Positions 16,350 through 24,203 of a stretch of 34,619 nucleotides of DNA are shown here, in pieces (within the stretch, counting starts at the first letter, position 1; each line of letters starts with the position of its first letter). Origin of the DNA: Pseudomonadota bacterium (GTDB lineage: Bacteria; Pseudomonadota; Alphaproteobacteria; Rhizobiales; Devosiaceae); the NCBI GenBank assembly GCA_023390785.1, contig JAEWCE010000234.1, positions 1 to 34,619 on the forward strand, written 5' to 3'. The notes under the pieces were generated by a model that had not been told where the DNA came from, made no database searches, and saw only the letters and a program-made list of their open reading frames with translations. Both the position numbers and the translations under genes were made by a program.

Positions 16350-16907
16350 GTGACCGTGCATGTGTCGCCCGAGTCGTGTCCCGCGCTTGTTCTGAACGCC
16401 GATTACAGGCCGCTCAGTTACTATCCGCTGTCGCTTTGGTCGTGGCAGGACGCGATCAAGGCCGTGTTCCTTGACCGTGTGCAGATCGTCTCCAGCTACG
16501 ATCGCATCATCAAGTCGCCCAGCTTCGAGATGTTCCTGCCCAGCGTGGTGTCGCTGAAGGAATATGTGAAGCCGGCGCGGCATCCCGCCTTCACGCGTTT
16601 CAACGTGTTTCTGCGCGATCGCTTCACCTGCCAATATTGCGGCAGCAAGGAGGATCTGACCTTCGACCACGTCATCCCGCGGTCCCGGGGCGGCCGGACC
16701 ACGTGGGACAATGTTGTTGCCGCCTGTGCGCCCTGTAATCTCAAGAAAGCCAACCGCCTGCCGCAGGACATCAAGATGTTTCCCATGCAGGCGCCATTCC
16801 AGCCGACGGTGCACGATCTGCACAACGCCGGGCGCGGTTTCCCGCCCAGCCATTTGCACCAGAGCTGGCTCGACTATCTCTACTGGGACATCGAACTCGA
16901 GCCGTAG
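16350..16907 (+). CDS. HNH endonuclease
   Basis: A 185-residue HNH nuclease. The zinc-binding CxxC pairs are C94-C97 and C126-C129, and between them lie the catalytic DH at 106-107 and N121, followed by N130. The N-terminal 80 residues (PALVLNADYRPLSYYPLSLW) are typical of a conserved alphaproteobacterial HNH family whose biological role is not established. GTG 16350 is preferred because GGGAG at 16339-16343 lies six bases upstream; an in-frame ATG at 16335 overlaps that site. No restriction, phage or CRISPR genes accompany it. Confidence 0.88.
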   Translation: MTVHVSPESCPALVLNADYRPLSYYPLSLWSWQDAIKAVFLDRVQIVSSYDRIIKSPSFEMFLPSVVSLKEYVKPARHPAFTRFNVFLRDRFTCQYCGSKEDLTFDHVIPRSRGGRTTWDNVVAACAPCNLKKANRLPQDIKMFPMQAPFQPTVHDLHNAGRGFPPSHLHQSWLDYLYWDIELEP

Positions 16908-16928
16908 GACCTCGTCCGCGAGGTGCTC

Positions 16929-16957
16929 TTGGATTTTCCGTCGCAATAACTATTATT
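16929..16957 (+). promoter_or_regulatory. parDE promoter with overlapping dyad
   Basis: TTGGAT at 16929-16934 and TATTAT at 16951-16956 are spaced by 16 bases, forming a plausible sigma-70 promoter. The inverted repeat AATAA-CTA-TTATT at 16945-16957 covers the -10 box, as expected for autoregulation by ParD or the ParDE complex. AAAGGAG at 16964-16970 gives a strong ribosome binding site for parD. Confidence 0.6.
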
Positions 16958-16977
16958 AACGCGAAAGGAGACTTCCG

Positions 16978-17235
16978 ATGGCAATCAGCGCGGACCTGGG
17001 TGAAACGCTGGAGGCGGTGGTCAACGACCTCGTCGCCAACGGTCGCTACAATTCCAAGAGCGAAGTGCTGCGCGAAGGTGTGCGCCTGGTGCAGGAGCGC
17101 GAGGCCGCAATACAGGAATTCTATGCTCACCTCGAGCAGGGTCTCGACGATGTCGACGCTGGCCGCGTCAGCCCGGCCGAGGAGGTCTTCGAGAACTTGC
17201 GGCAGCGCGTTAGAAGGCTGAAGGACATCGGCTAA
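16978..17235 (+). CDS. parD: ParD-family antitoxin
   Basis: An 85-residue type II antitoxin with an N-terminal ribbon-helix-helix DNA-binding domain (strand around residues 2-7, helix ETLEAVVNDLVANGRYNSKSE) and a charged C-terminal half that should wrap the toxin. The conserved GRYNSKSEVLREG motif is at about 22-34. It has a strong ribosome binding site and its own promoter with an overlapping dyad. Its TAA overlaps the toxin ATG (TAATG). Confidence 0.92.
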   Translation: MAISADLGETLEAVVNDLVANGRYNSKSEVLREGVRLVQEREAAIQEFYAHLEQGLDDVDAGRVSPAEEVFENLRQRVRRLKDIG

Positions 17236-17534
17236 TGAGGCCGGTGCGATTCGCGGCGTCGGCCGCCGCCGATCTCGACCACATCTTTCGCTGGGCCGCG
17301 ACCGACAGCCCGGCGGCCGCCGAGAAGATCGTCGACGACATCGAGGCAGCTTGTTTCGAGCTTGCCCAGTTTCCCGAGCGCTACCCCGTACGGGCGAGGC
17401 CGCGGGGCCGGCAGCTTCGGCGTCGACCGCTGGGTCGCCACAACATCTACTATGAGGTGACGCGCTCCGAGGTGGCCATTGTCCGGATCATCCATTCTGC
17501 GCGCGAGATCGAGCTGTTCTTCTCCGACGGCTAA
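17235..17534 (+). CDS. parE: ParE-family toxin (RelE/ParE superfamily)
   Basis: A 99-residue toxin. Characterised ParE proteins poison DNA gyrase. The sequence shows the family pattern: FAASAAADLDHIF near the start, a helical pair with AAEKIVDDIEAACFELAQFPER, and the C-terminal strands IYYEVTRSEVAIVRIIHSARE. It is translationally coupled to parD. The gene converges on dsbB and their stop codons share three bases in CTAA at 17531-17534. Confidence 0.92.
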   Translation: MRPVRFAASAAADLDHIFRWAATDSPAAAEKIVDDIEAACFELAQFPERYPVRARPRGRQLRRRPLGRHNIYYEVTRSEVAIVRIIHSAREIELFFSDG

Positions 17535-18079
17535 CCGCGCTTGCGTCTGGCCTGCACCACGATGGCGCCGACCAGCATCACCACCAGAACCAGCGACAGG
17601 ATGGCGTTGTAGCCGGCGAGGCTGAGCTTCAGGATCGGGTCGCGCCACTGCACCTGGTCGCAGGGGATGACCTTTTCGATGTTGCCGCTCGACAGGTCGT
17701 TGAAGCTCAAGCCATCGCCGGTGCCCGTGCACGCCGTCGGGCCGGGCCAGAAGCCCCATTCCACCCCGGCGTGATAGGCGCCCATATAGGTCGACCACAC
17801 GAAGATCAGAGTGGCGACGGCCATAGCCACGTACCACACGGTCAGCGGCAGGCGGTTCCAGAAGATCAGGATCAGCGCCAGCACCGGCAGGCCCCAGTAA
17901 TAGGCCTGGCGCTGTGCGAGGCAGAGCTCGCACGGCACCAGGCCGCCGAAGATCTGGCTGCCCCAGGCGCCGGCGATCACGGCCAGCGCCAGAACGAAGC
18001 TGATGCCGACCAGGATCTTGTCCGTTGGCAGTCGGCGGCTGGCGATGGAGGCGGTGGTGCTGGTCATTTGTCTGTCCAT
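17531..18079 (-). CDS. dsbB: disulfide bond formation protein B
   Basis: Inner-membrane quinone reductase that reoxidises DsbA. The 182-residue protein has four predicted helices (about 20-43, 60-78, 82-102 and 150-172). The first redox pair is C50-E-L-C53 and the second is C117 and C140, in the correct periplasmic loops. The start is ATG 18079, with an alternative ATG 18067 that may be better spaced from the first helix. DsbA is not in the window. Confidence 0.92.
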   Translation of the reverse strand: MDRQMTSTTASIASRRLPTDKILVGISFVLALAVIAGAWGSQIFGGLVPCELCLAQRQAYYWGLPVLALILIFWNRLPLTVWYVAMAVATLIFVWSTYMGAYHAGVEWGFWPGPTACTGTGDGLSFNDLSSGNIEKVIPCDQVQWRDPILKLSLAGYNAILSLVLVVMLVGAIVVQARRKRG

Positions 18080-18139
18080 GCTGGTGTAGTGGCGGATTGA
18101 GGCGCTTCCTTGCGCGAAATCAAGCCACTCGCGCCGATG

Positions 18140-18922
18140 TTATGCCGCGGGCGTGATGCCCAGCCGCTGCTGGATGGCGAGCGCATTGCCGGGGGCGTGC
18201 ACCTTGTCGGTGGAGACGAAATAGGCAAACACGTCGCGCTCCGGCTGCTTGCCCGCCATCGGCACGATCATCTGGCCGTCGATGGGCTTGCCGGCCGCCA
18301 GCGCTCCGAGCCGCCCGGCCCACAAATCCAGGTCCGCGTCGTCATACCGCTCGCCGCCCGGCGGCCCCTGCAGCCGGCAATAGGTGAAGTCCGCTGTCTG
18401 ATCCAGCCACGGCCAGTCCGCTGTGTCGGCCGTCACCAGCGCGATATTGTAGCTCTTGAGCAGGGCCACGAAGTCGGGGGTGGCAAACGCCTTGCTGCGC
18501 ACTTCGATCGCCTGTCGGATATCGCGGGGCAGCAGCTTGAGGAACGCCTCGAGGCGCTCGAGGTCATATTTGAAATTGGGTGGCAACTGCCAGCACACCG
18601 CGCCCAGCCGCCTGCCGAGCGCCGCTACCGAGGCGAAGAAGAACTCCACCGGCTGCGCCACCTCCTTCAGCCGCTTGATATGCGTCACGACCTGGTGGCC
18701 CTTGACGGTGAAGACGAAGTCGTCCGGCGTCTGCGCCGCCCATGCCTCGAAGCTCGCCGGCTTCTGGTTCTGGTAGAAGGTCGAGTTGATCTCGATCGCC
18801 GTGACATGCCGGCTGGCGAAGGCGAGTTCGTCCTTCTGCTTCAGCCCGTCGGGATAGAACTGCCCCTTGCGCCAGTCCGGAAAGATCCAGCCGGCCATGC
18901 CGGTTCGGATTGTGCCTGCCAT
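18140..18922 (-). CDS. DUF72-family protein (compact copy)
   Basis: A 260-residue DUF72 (YecE-like) TIM-barrel protein of unknown function. It shows the family's G-x-AGW start, the FYPDG-x-KQKDEL segment, EINSTFY, and FVFTVKG...THIKRL, followed by WQLPPNFKYD and the terminal YFVSTDKVHAPGNA. ATG 18922 is chosen so that the barrel starts directly. It is adjacent to, and in the same direction as, a paralogue, which it resembles throughout except for a roughly 30-residue deletion in the middle. Confidence 0.88.
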   Translation of the reverse strand: MAGTIRTGMAGWIFPDWRKGQFYPDGLKQKDELAFASRHVTAIEINSTFYQNQKPASFEAWAAQTPDDFVFTVKGHQVVTHIKRLKEVAQPVEFFFASVAALGRRLGAVCWQLPPNFKYDLERLEAFLKLLPRDIRQAIEVRSKAFATPDFVALLKSYNIALVTADTADWPWLDQTADFTYCRLQGPPGGERYDDADLDLWAGRLGALAAGKPIDGQMIVPMAGKQPERDVFAYFVSTDKVHAPGNALAIQQRLGITPAA

Positions 18923-18983
18923 GGTTCGCCGCCCGCCTGTTTTGCGGCAGCATAACAGCAATCGGCGCAGTGGCCAGCGCGCC

Positions 18984-19889
18984 CTAGGCGGCCGCGCCGA
19001 TGCTTGTCGCGCTGGCGGCCACGTGCAGCGCCTGCATCAGCTCGCGCGCGTTATCAGGCGCCTGCAGCTTGTCGGTGTTGTCGAAGAACACGTAGACCTC
19101 GCGGCGCTTGCCGTCGTCGAGCGGCGCCGTGACGAAATTGCCGTCCGCCATGCGGCGGCCGGAGGCCCAGGCGTCGACGCGACCGGCCCAGCGTTCGATC
19201 TCGGCCTGGCTGTAGCGGGACTTGTAGAGTTCGGTCGACCCGTGCAGCCGGCAGTAGGCGAAGTCTGCCGTCAGGTCCATGAGCAGGGGCCAGTCCACCG
19301 TGTCGGCGCAGACCAGGGCGACGTTGTGACGCCGCAGCAGGTCGATGAAGCGCGGCTCGCGAAAGCCTGCGTGGCGAATCTCGATGGCATGGCGGATCGG
19401 CAAGTCGTCGACGATCTCGAGATGGGCGGCGGCGCGCAGGCGGTGGTCGTGGCGGGCCGCGAGCCGCGCGGCGGCAGAATGGGTTCGCGGCAGCATCTCG
19501 AAGAACGGCAACAGCCGGTCCGGATCGAAACCGAAGCGCTCTGGAAACTGCCACAGGATCGGCCCCAGCTTGTGACCCAGGGCCAGCGGTCCGGAGGCAA
19601 AGAAATTGGCCAGCGGCGCCTCGATCCGCGTGAGTTTCAGCATGTGGGTCAGAAACCGCGGGCCCTTCACGGCAAAGACGAAATCGTCCGGCACTGCCGC
19701 GGCCCAGCGGGCAAAGCTCTGCGGCACCTGCATGCCGTAGAAGGTGCCGTTGATCTCGAGGGCGTTGAACTGGCTGGCGGCGTAGCTCAACTCGTCCTTC
19801 TGACGCAGGCCGGTGGGGTAGAAGTTTCCGCGCCAGGGCGTGTAGGTCCAGCCCGAAACCCCGATCCTGATGTCGGCCCGTTCTGCCAT
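18984..19889 (-). CDS. DUF72-family protein (full-length copy)
   Basis: A 301-residue DUF72 protein, the upstream member of a tandem pair. Matching landmarks include GVSGWTYTPWRG, FYPTGLRQKDEL, EINGTFYG, FVFAVKGPRFLTHML, WQFPERFGFDPDRL and the terminal VFFDNTDKLQAPDNA. It contains the extra SAAARLAARHDHRL region missing from its neighbour. The pair probably arose by duplication and then diverged; no catalytic role is established for the family. Confidence 0.9.
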   Translation of the reverse strand: MAERADIRIGVSGWTYTPWRGNFYPTGLRQKDELSYAASQFNALEINGTFYGMQVPQSFARWAAAVPDDFVFAVKGPRFLTHMLKLTRIEAPLANFFASGPLALGHKLGPILWQFPERFGFDPDRLLPFFEMLPRTHSAAARLAARHDHRLRAAAHLEIVDDLPIRHAIEIRHAGFREPRFIDLLRRHNVALVCADTVDWPLLMDLTADFAYCRLHGSTELYKSRYSQAEIERWAGRVDAWASGRRMADGNFVTAPLDDGKRREVYVFFDNTDKLQAPDNARELMQALHVAASATSIGAAA

Positions 19890-19925
19890 GCCGGGTCAAC
19901 CCCGGGGCCGGCACGCGGGTTCCGG

Positions 19926-19954
19926 TTGACGCCCGCGGGGGATTTGCTTTAGTC
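19926..19954 (+). promoter_or_regulatory. candidate tRNA-Leu promoter
   Basis: TTGACG at 19926-19931 and TTAGTC at 19949-19954 are separated by 17 bases and end 16 bases before the tRNA 5' end. The -35 is good and the -10 is weak. Confidence 0.45.
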
Positions 19955-19970
19955 GCTGCCCAGCTACAGC

Positions 19971-20055
19971 GCCCCTGTGGTGGAATTGGTAGACGCAGAG
20001 GACTCAAAATCCTCCGCCGCGAGGCATGTCGGTTCGAGTCCGACCGGGGGCACCA
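19971..20055 (+). tRNA. tRNA-Leu (anticodon CAA)
   Basis: An 85-base class II tRNA. The acceptor stem GCCCCTG (19971-19977) pairs with CGGGGGC (20045-20051) with one G-T pair, followed by discriminator A and an encoded CCA. The anticodon loop CTCAAAA gives anticodon CAA, reading UUG leucine codons. The long variable arm (CCGCCGCGAGGCATGTC region) and the GGTTCGAGTCC T-arm are as expected. The 3' end lies one base from the stop of the convergent secreted-protein gene. Confidence 0.97.
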
Positions 20056-20056
20056 G

Positions 20057-20533
20057 CTACCGCTTCATGTCGATATGGGCCTTGACGGGCAGGCCGGAAT
20101 TGGGGTCGTCGATGCTGGTGTCGACGGTGACGCGGCCGGCGCTGAGCTTCATCACCGAGTTGCCGGTGGCCATGCCGCGGATCTTGGCGTTGAAGGTCAG
20201 CGTGCTTCCGCTTTTGCTCCCTACGGTGACCATGCCGGTGGGTGAAGTGGCCTCGTAGCGGCGGGCCTTGTCGTTGTACGAGATGTCGCCCGAAAAGCCC
20301 TGCGGGCCCATCTCGGGTACGTCGCATTTGCCCCGGTAGGACGCGCCGGCCGCCGTGCTGCGGATCGTGAGCGTGCAGCTCAGGGCGCCGGTGCGGCCGC
20401 CGGTAAGCTTGCCGGTGCCGCTGTAGCTGCCGGCCAGCTTGCCCAGGAACGCATCTTCGGCCGTGCCGGCCAGGGCGGGTGTGACGCTCAACGCCAGGGT
20501 GGCGGCAAACACTAGCGACAGGCTGCGGATCAT
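20057..20533 (-). CDS. small secreted protein of unknown function
   Basis: A 158-residue protein with a clear signal peptide (MIRSLSL, hydrophobic core, ALA cleavage site near residue 22). The mature part is beta-rich, with GSYSGTGKLTGG, a pair of cysteines (SCTL and KCDV) likely to form a disulfide, and a C-terminal RVTVDTSIDDPNSG stretch. ATG 20533 follows AGGGAG. Its stop is one base from the tRNA-Leu 3' end. I do not recognise the family. Confidence 0.75.
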   Translation of the reverse strand: MIRSLSLVFAATLALSVTPALAGTAEDAFLGKLAGSYSGTGKLTGGRTGALSCTLTIRSTAAGASYRGKCDVPEMGPQGFSGDISYNDKARRYEATSPTGMVTVGSKSGSTLTFNAKIRGMATGNSVMKLSAGRVTVDTSIDDPNSGLPVKAHIDMKR

Positions 20534-20662
20534 CTGTGGGGCTCCCTCAAGCTCGGGGCGAGCATGACATGGTGCGCCTGCGTCGTGGAGGCGCTGTGTG
20601 GTCTTTCCACGGAAAGGCGCGGGTGCCGTGCGACACCGGCGCCTCATCAACCGGTGGACGGT

Positions 20663-21271
20663 TCAGACGATCGGCGGCACGCTGCCATAGACGCTGCGGT
20701 AGTCGCGGATCTGCTCTTCGGAATAGGCTGGGGCATCCTCGTCGAAGCCGCGCCAGCCCTCGGCGATGTAGTTGGCCTTGCGCGCGTCGATATCGACGCC
20801 GTCCGCGTGGCGCAGGATGGCGGCAATGCTGTCGGCACGGTCGTCGGCGGCGCGGACGCTGACCAGCGTGCCGCCCCGGCGCACCCCTTCGGCATAGACG
20901 TGGGCCTCTTCCTCGGGCACGCCGGCATTGGCGAGGGCACCGAGCAGGCCGCCTGCGGCGCCACCCACAGCGGCGCCGGCAAGGGCGCCAAAGGTTGTCG
21001 CCAGCAGCCAGCCGCCGGCAATCACCGGCCCGATGCCGGGAACGGCGAGCGCGCCGAGCCCCGCGAGCAATCCCGCGCCGCCTCCGGCGACGGCGCCGAC
21101 GCCCGCACCGGCAGCCGCGCCTTCCTCGGCGTCGACGTCGGCGTCGATGTCACCGGCGACATTGTTGGCGACCAGCGAGATGTCGGCACTGTCTATCCCC
21201 GCGTCGCGCACGGCACGCACAGCCGAGGCGGCGTGCTCGTAGGTGTCGAACAAGGCGGTGATGGTGCGCAT
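20663..21271 (-). CDS. general-stress-type protein with glycine-zipper membrane segments
   Basis: A 202-residue protein. The N-terminus (MRTITALFDTYEHAASAVRAVRDAGI) matches the general stress protein 17M-like domain, an alpha/beta ferredoxin-like unit. The middle (about 52-118) is an extended glycine/alanine zipper with two or three likely membrane-inserting helices, and the C-terminal part repeats a small alpha/beta unit. The start ATG follows an excellent GAGGAGGAG. Function is unknown; a stress role is by family name only. Confidence 0.82.
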   Translation of the reverse strand: MRTITALFDTYEHAASAVRAVRDAGIDSADISLVANNVAGDIDADVDAEEGAAAGAGVGAVAGGGAGLLAGLGALAVPGIGPVIAGGWLLATTFGALAGAAVGGAAGGLLGALANAGVPEEEAHVYAEGVRRGGTLVSVRAADDRADSIAAILRHADGVDIDARKANYIAEGWRGFDEDAPAYSEEQIRDYRSVYGSVPPIV

Positions 21272-21368
21272 GGGCTCCTCCTCGAAATCTGCTGCAAAGA
21301 GCGCACGAGGGATCGCGCGCCGACTGTGGGGCAAACTCCGGGCCGCGCGGTTGCGTTCCGTCGGTGGC

Positions 21369-22610
21369 TCAGGCCAGCGCCGGTTCGAGCCGCCGGGCCC
21401 GCACCCAGCGCAGGATCATGATCAGGCTGAGGATCAGGATCGGCGCCATGCCCAGATTGAGCAGGTTCCAGCCCGCAGTCTCGAGGGCGATGCCGGCCGA
21501 CAGGGCGCCGGCCGAGCCGGCGAGGTTGTTGAACAGCCCGCTGATCGCCTGCGTCTTCGGCCGCTCGTTGGGGCGATACGACTGCGACAGGAGCGTCGTT
21601 CCAGAAACGATCATCAGGTTCCAGCCGACGCCGAGGAAGAACAGCGCGGCATAGAACGCCGGTAGTGCCGTGGAACTGATGGCGGTAACGGCGCACACAA
21701 CCAGCAGCGCCATGCCCGTCGCCAGCACCGGCCAGACGCCGAACCTCGCCACCAGCCGGCCGGAAAAGAACGACGGCACGAACATGCCGATCAGGTGCAA
21801 CTGGATGATGTGGGCGCCGTCCTGGATAGGGTAGCCGCAGGCCACCGCCGCCAGCGGCGCCGCGGTCATCACCAGCGTCATGGCGGCGGCCGAGGCCATG
21901 GTGGTGGCGACGCCGGCGCCGAAGATCGGCTGGCGGATGATCTCGCGCAGCGGCCGCGGCGGCACGTCGCTGACGATCGCCACCGGCTCGACGTCGCGAT
22001 AGAGCGCCAGGACAATGATGGTGGCGATGAGCGCCAGCACGGCCACCAGCATGTAGGCGCCGGCAAACATCACGCCGGGGACCAGCGTGCTGGTAAGCGC
22101 TGCCAGCGCCGGCCCCGCCAGTGCCGCGAGCACGCCGCCGGCAAGCACGGTGGAGATGGCGCGGCTCTTGAATTCGGCAGTCACCGAATCGGCGGCAGCG
22201 ATGGAGTAATATTGGGCAAAGCCCTGATAGGCGCCAATCAGCGCCGTGCCGAGGCAGAACAGCCAGAAATTGCCGTGGAACACGGCGAATACCGAGATCA
22301 GCCCGCCGGCGGTGCCGCAGAGGGAGCCCACGGCGAAGCCGAGGCGAGGGCCGATGCGGCCGAGGATGATGGCGGCGAACACCGTGACGATGGCGGCGCC
22401 GACCGTGATCAGCGCGAAGGGCAGGGTGGCCAGCGCCTTGTCCGGAGCCAGCTGGTAGCCGGTGATGCCGGTCAGCGTCAGGTCGACGGAAATGCCGCAG
22501 ACATACAGCCCCTGGCTCAGCGCGAGCACGAAGGCATTGCGGCTGCCGGGGCCGTGCGGGGCGAACGAAGCGAGGTTCATGCTGGACCGGATGAAACGAC
22601 TGCCCGTCAT
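21369..22610 (-). CDS. MFS transporter
   Basis: A 413-residue major facilitator with about 12 predicted helices and the gated loop after helix 2 (ILGRIGPRLGF near residues 80-90). Substrate cannot be told from sequence; the sugar-efflux or drug-efflux branches are both possible. ATG 22610 is chosen because AAAAGG lies about nine bases upstream. A second ATG at 22580 has no ribosome binding site. A GC-rich hairpin covers this site (see 22614-22630). It is divergent from the MATE gene. Confidence 0.87.
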   Translation of the reverse strand: MTGSRFIRSSMNLASFAPHGPGSRNAFVLALSQGLYVCGISVDLTLTGITGYQLAPDKALATLPFALITVGAAIVTVFAAIILGRIGPRLGFAVGSLCGTAGGLISVFAVFHGNFWLFCLGTALIGAYQGFAQYYSIAAADSVTAEFKSRAISTVLAGGVLAALAGPALAALTSTLVPGVMFAGAYMLVAVLALIATIIVLALYRDVEPVAIVSDVPPRPLREIIRQPIFGAGVATTMASAAAMTLVMTAAPLAAVACGYPIQDGAHIIQLHLIGMFVPSFFSGRLVARFGVWPVLATGMALLVVCAVTAISSTALPAFYAALFFLGVGWNLMIVSGTTLLSQSYRPNERPKTQAISGLFNNLAGSAGALSAGIALETAGWNLLNLGMAPILILSLIMILRWVRARRLEPALA

Positions 22611-22613
22611 AAT

Positions 22614-22630
22614 CGGCGCCTTTTGCGCCG
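22614..22630 (-). promoter_or_regulatory. hairpin over the MFS ribosome binding site
   Basis: On the minus strand CGGCGC-AAAAG-GCGCCG forms a six-pair all-GC hairpin whose loop and 3' arm contain the AAAAGG Shine-Dalgarno-like bases, three bases before the ATG. It could limit initiation or, as DNA, be an operator. Symmetry is seen directly; function is inference. Confidence 0.4.
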
Positions 22631-22737
22631 GCAGCAATGGGCAAGCTGCGGGCTGATCCAGGGCGATTGACGCTGCCCGAGGCCACGGATACACAGCACG
22701 CCCGTGCGTTCCAAAAAACCTGAGCTCTGACCCGCCG

Positions 22738-22840
22738 GCGTCCTGTCCATCGGACGTGAAGAGGCCCTCTGCGACTGCCGGCCATCCCTGCCGGACGACG
22801 CCCTTGGGACCGCATCCAGACGAGACCGGGTTCTCAGGAG
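22738..22840 (+). promoter_or_regulatory. possible structured leader of the MATE gene
   Basis: Three local inverted repeats occur before the MATE start: AGAG-GCC-CTCT (22760-22770), CCGGC-N7-GCCGG (22778-22794) and GAGA-N6-TCTC (22822-22835). The last abuts the AGGAG at 22836-22840. I compared it by eye with guanidine riboswitch consensus elements and found no match. Confidence 0.3.
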
Positions 22841-22846
22841 TTTGAC

Positions 22847-24202
22847 ATGACCCCCGCGCAAAAGCCGCTGTGGCAGCGGTTCCTTCTGTTCCTCGTGCCA
22901 CTGATGGTCAGCAACATCCTGCAGGCCATGAGCGGCACCATCAACAATATCTATGTCGGCCAGTTGATCGGCGTGGACGCGCTGGCCGCGGCGGCGGCGT
23001 TCTTTCCGCTGATGTTCTTTCTGATGAGCTTCATCATCGGGCTCGCCTCGGGCTCGACGGTGCTGATCGGTCAGGCCTTCGGCGCCAAGAACGAGCTCAA
23101 GGTCAAGGAAATCGCCGGCACCACCATCACGGTGACATTCCTGGCCGGTCTGGTGGTGGCGCTGGTCGGGGCGCTGTTCACCCGCCAGATCATGACGGTG
23201 CTCGGCGTGCCGGCCAACATCATCGAGGAATCGACAGCCTACGGGCGGGTTATCCTGCTCGGCATGCCGGGCTTCTTCATCTTCTTGATCGTCACGTCGA
23301 TCCTGCGTGGCGTCGGCGACACCGTGACGCCGCTGTTCTCGCTGATCATTTCGATCCTGGTCGGCCTCGTTGTCACGCCGGCCTTCATCCTCGGCTGGGG
23401 CGGATTGCCCAAGCTCGGTTTGTTGTCGGCCGCGGTAGCGTTCATCGCCGGCTTCCTCAGTGTCCTGGTCTTCCTGTTCTTCTACCTGAGGGCGCGCAAG
23501 CATCCACTGGCGCCCGACCGGGTGTTCCTCGAGCATCTGGGCGTCGATTTCGGGCTGTTGCGGATGATCCTCAAGCTCGGCGTACCGGCCGGCGTGCAGA
23601 TGATCGTGTCGTCGGTGGCCGCCATCGTCGTGGTCGGCATCATCAACCGCTTCGGCTCGGACGCCACCGCCGCCTATGGCGCGGTGGGGCAGGTGATGAG
23701 CTATGTGCAGTTCCCGGCCATGTCGATCGGCATCGCCGCCTCGATCTTCGGGGCACAGGCCATCGGCGCCGGGCAGCAGGATCAACTCGGCCGCATCACG
23801 CGCACGGCGATGGTCATAAACATCATCATCACCGGCGCGCTGATTCTGGCCGCCTACATCTTCAGCCAGACGCTGGTGGAACTGTTCATCACCGAGCCGA
23901 GGGTGGTGGAGATGACTGAAACGCTGCTCCACATCGTGCTGTGGAGCGTGCTGATGTTCGGCTTCGCGGTGATCCTGTCGGGCATCATGCGCGCCTCGGG
24001 CGATGTGCTGATCCCGATGCTGATCAGCCTCGGCACCATCATCATCGTCGAAACGCCGCTGGCGCTTTACCTGTCGACGACGTGGCTGGGCCTCGACGGC
24101 ATCTGGACCGGCTACGCCACCAGCTTCTGCACCATGTTCGTGCTGCAGGGCCTCTACTACTGGTTCTTCTGGCGCAAGAAGCCGATCAAGAAACTGGTAT
24201 AG
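22847..24202 (+). CDS. MATE-family efflux transporter
   Basis: A 451-residue multidrug and toxic compound extrusion protein with about 12 helices in two six-helix bundles (roughly 10-215 and 235-445). Recognisable family pieces are PLMVSNILQAMSGTINNIYVGQLIG near the N-terminus, the equivalent VSSVAAIVVVGIINRFG starting the second half, and IGIAASIFGAQAIGA. Export is driven by H+ or Na+. AGGAG at 22836-22840 supports the ATG. It is divergent from the MFS gene and convergent with the acetyltransferase across a large inverted repeat. Confidence 0.92.
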   Translation: MTPAQKPLWQRFLLFLVPLMVSNILQAMSGTINNIYVGQLIGVDALAAAAAFFPLMFFLMSFIIGLASGSTVLIGQAFGAKNELKVKEIAGTTITVTFLAGLVVALVGALFTRQIMTVLGVPANIIEESTAYGRVILLGMPGFFIFLIVTSILRGVGDTVTPLFSLIISILVGLVVTPAFILGWGGLPKLGLLSAAVAFIAGFLSVLVFLFFYLRARKHPLAPDRVFLEHLGVDFGLLRMILKLGVPAGVQMIVSSVAAIVVVGIINRFGSDATAAYGAVGQVMSYVQFPAMSIGIAASIFGAQAIGAGQQDQLGRITRTAMVINIIITGALILAAYIFSQTLVELFITEPRVVEMTETLLHIVLWSVLMFGFAVILSGIMRASGDVLIPMLISLGTIIIVETPLALYLSTTWLGLDGIWTGYATSFCTMFVLQGLYYWFFWRKKPIKKLV

Positions 24203-24203
24203 T

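Noticed and set aside
22738..22846. Guanidine (ykkC-type) riboswitch before the MATE gene
   Set aside because: ACGR-loop hairpins and the other conserved strings of these classes are not present as far as I can tell by eye.
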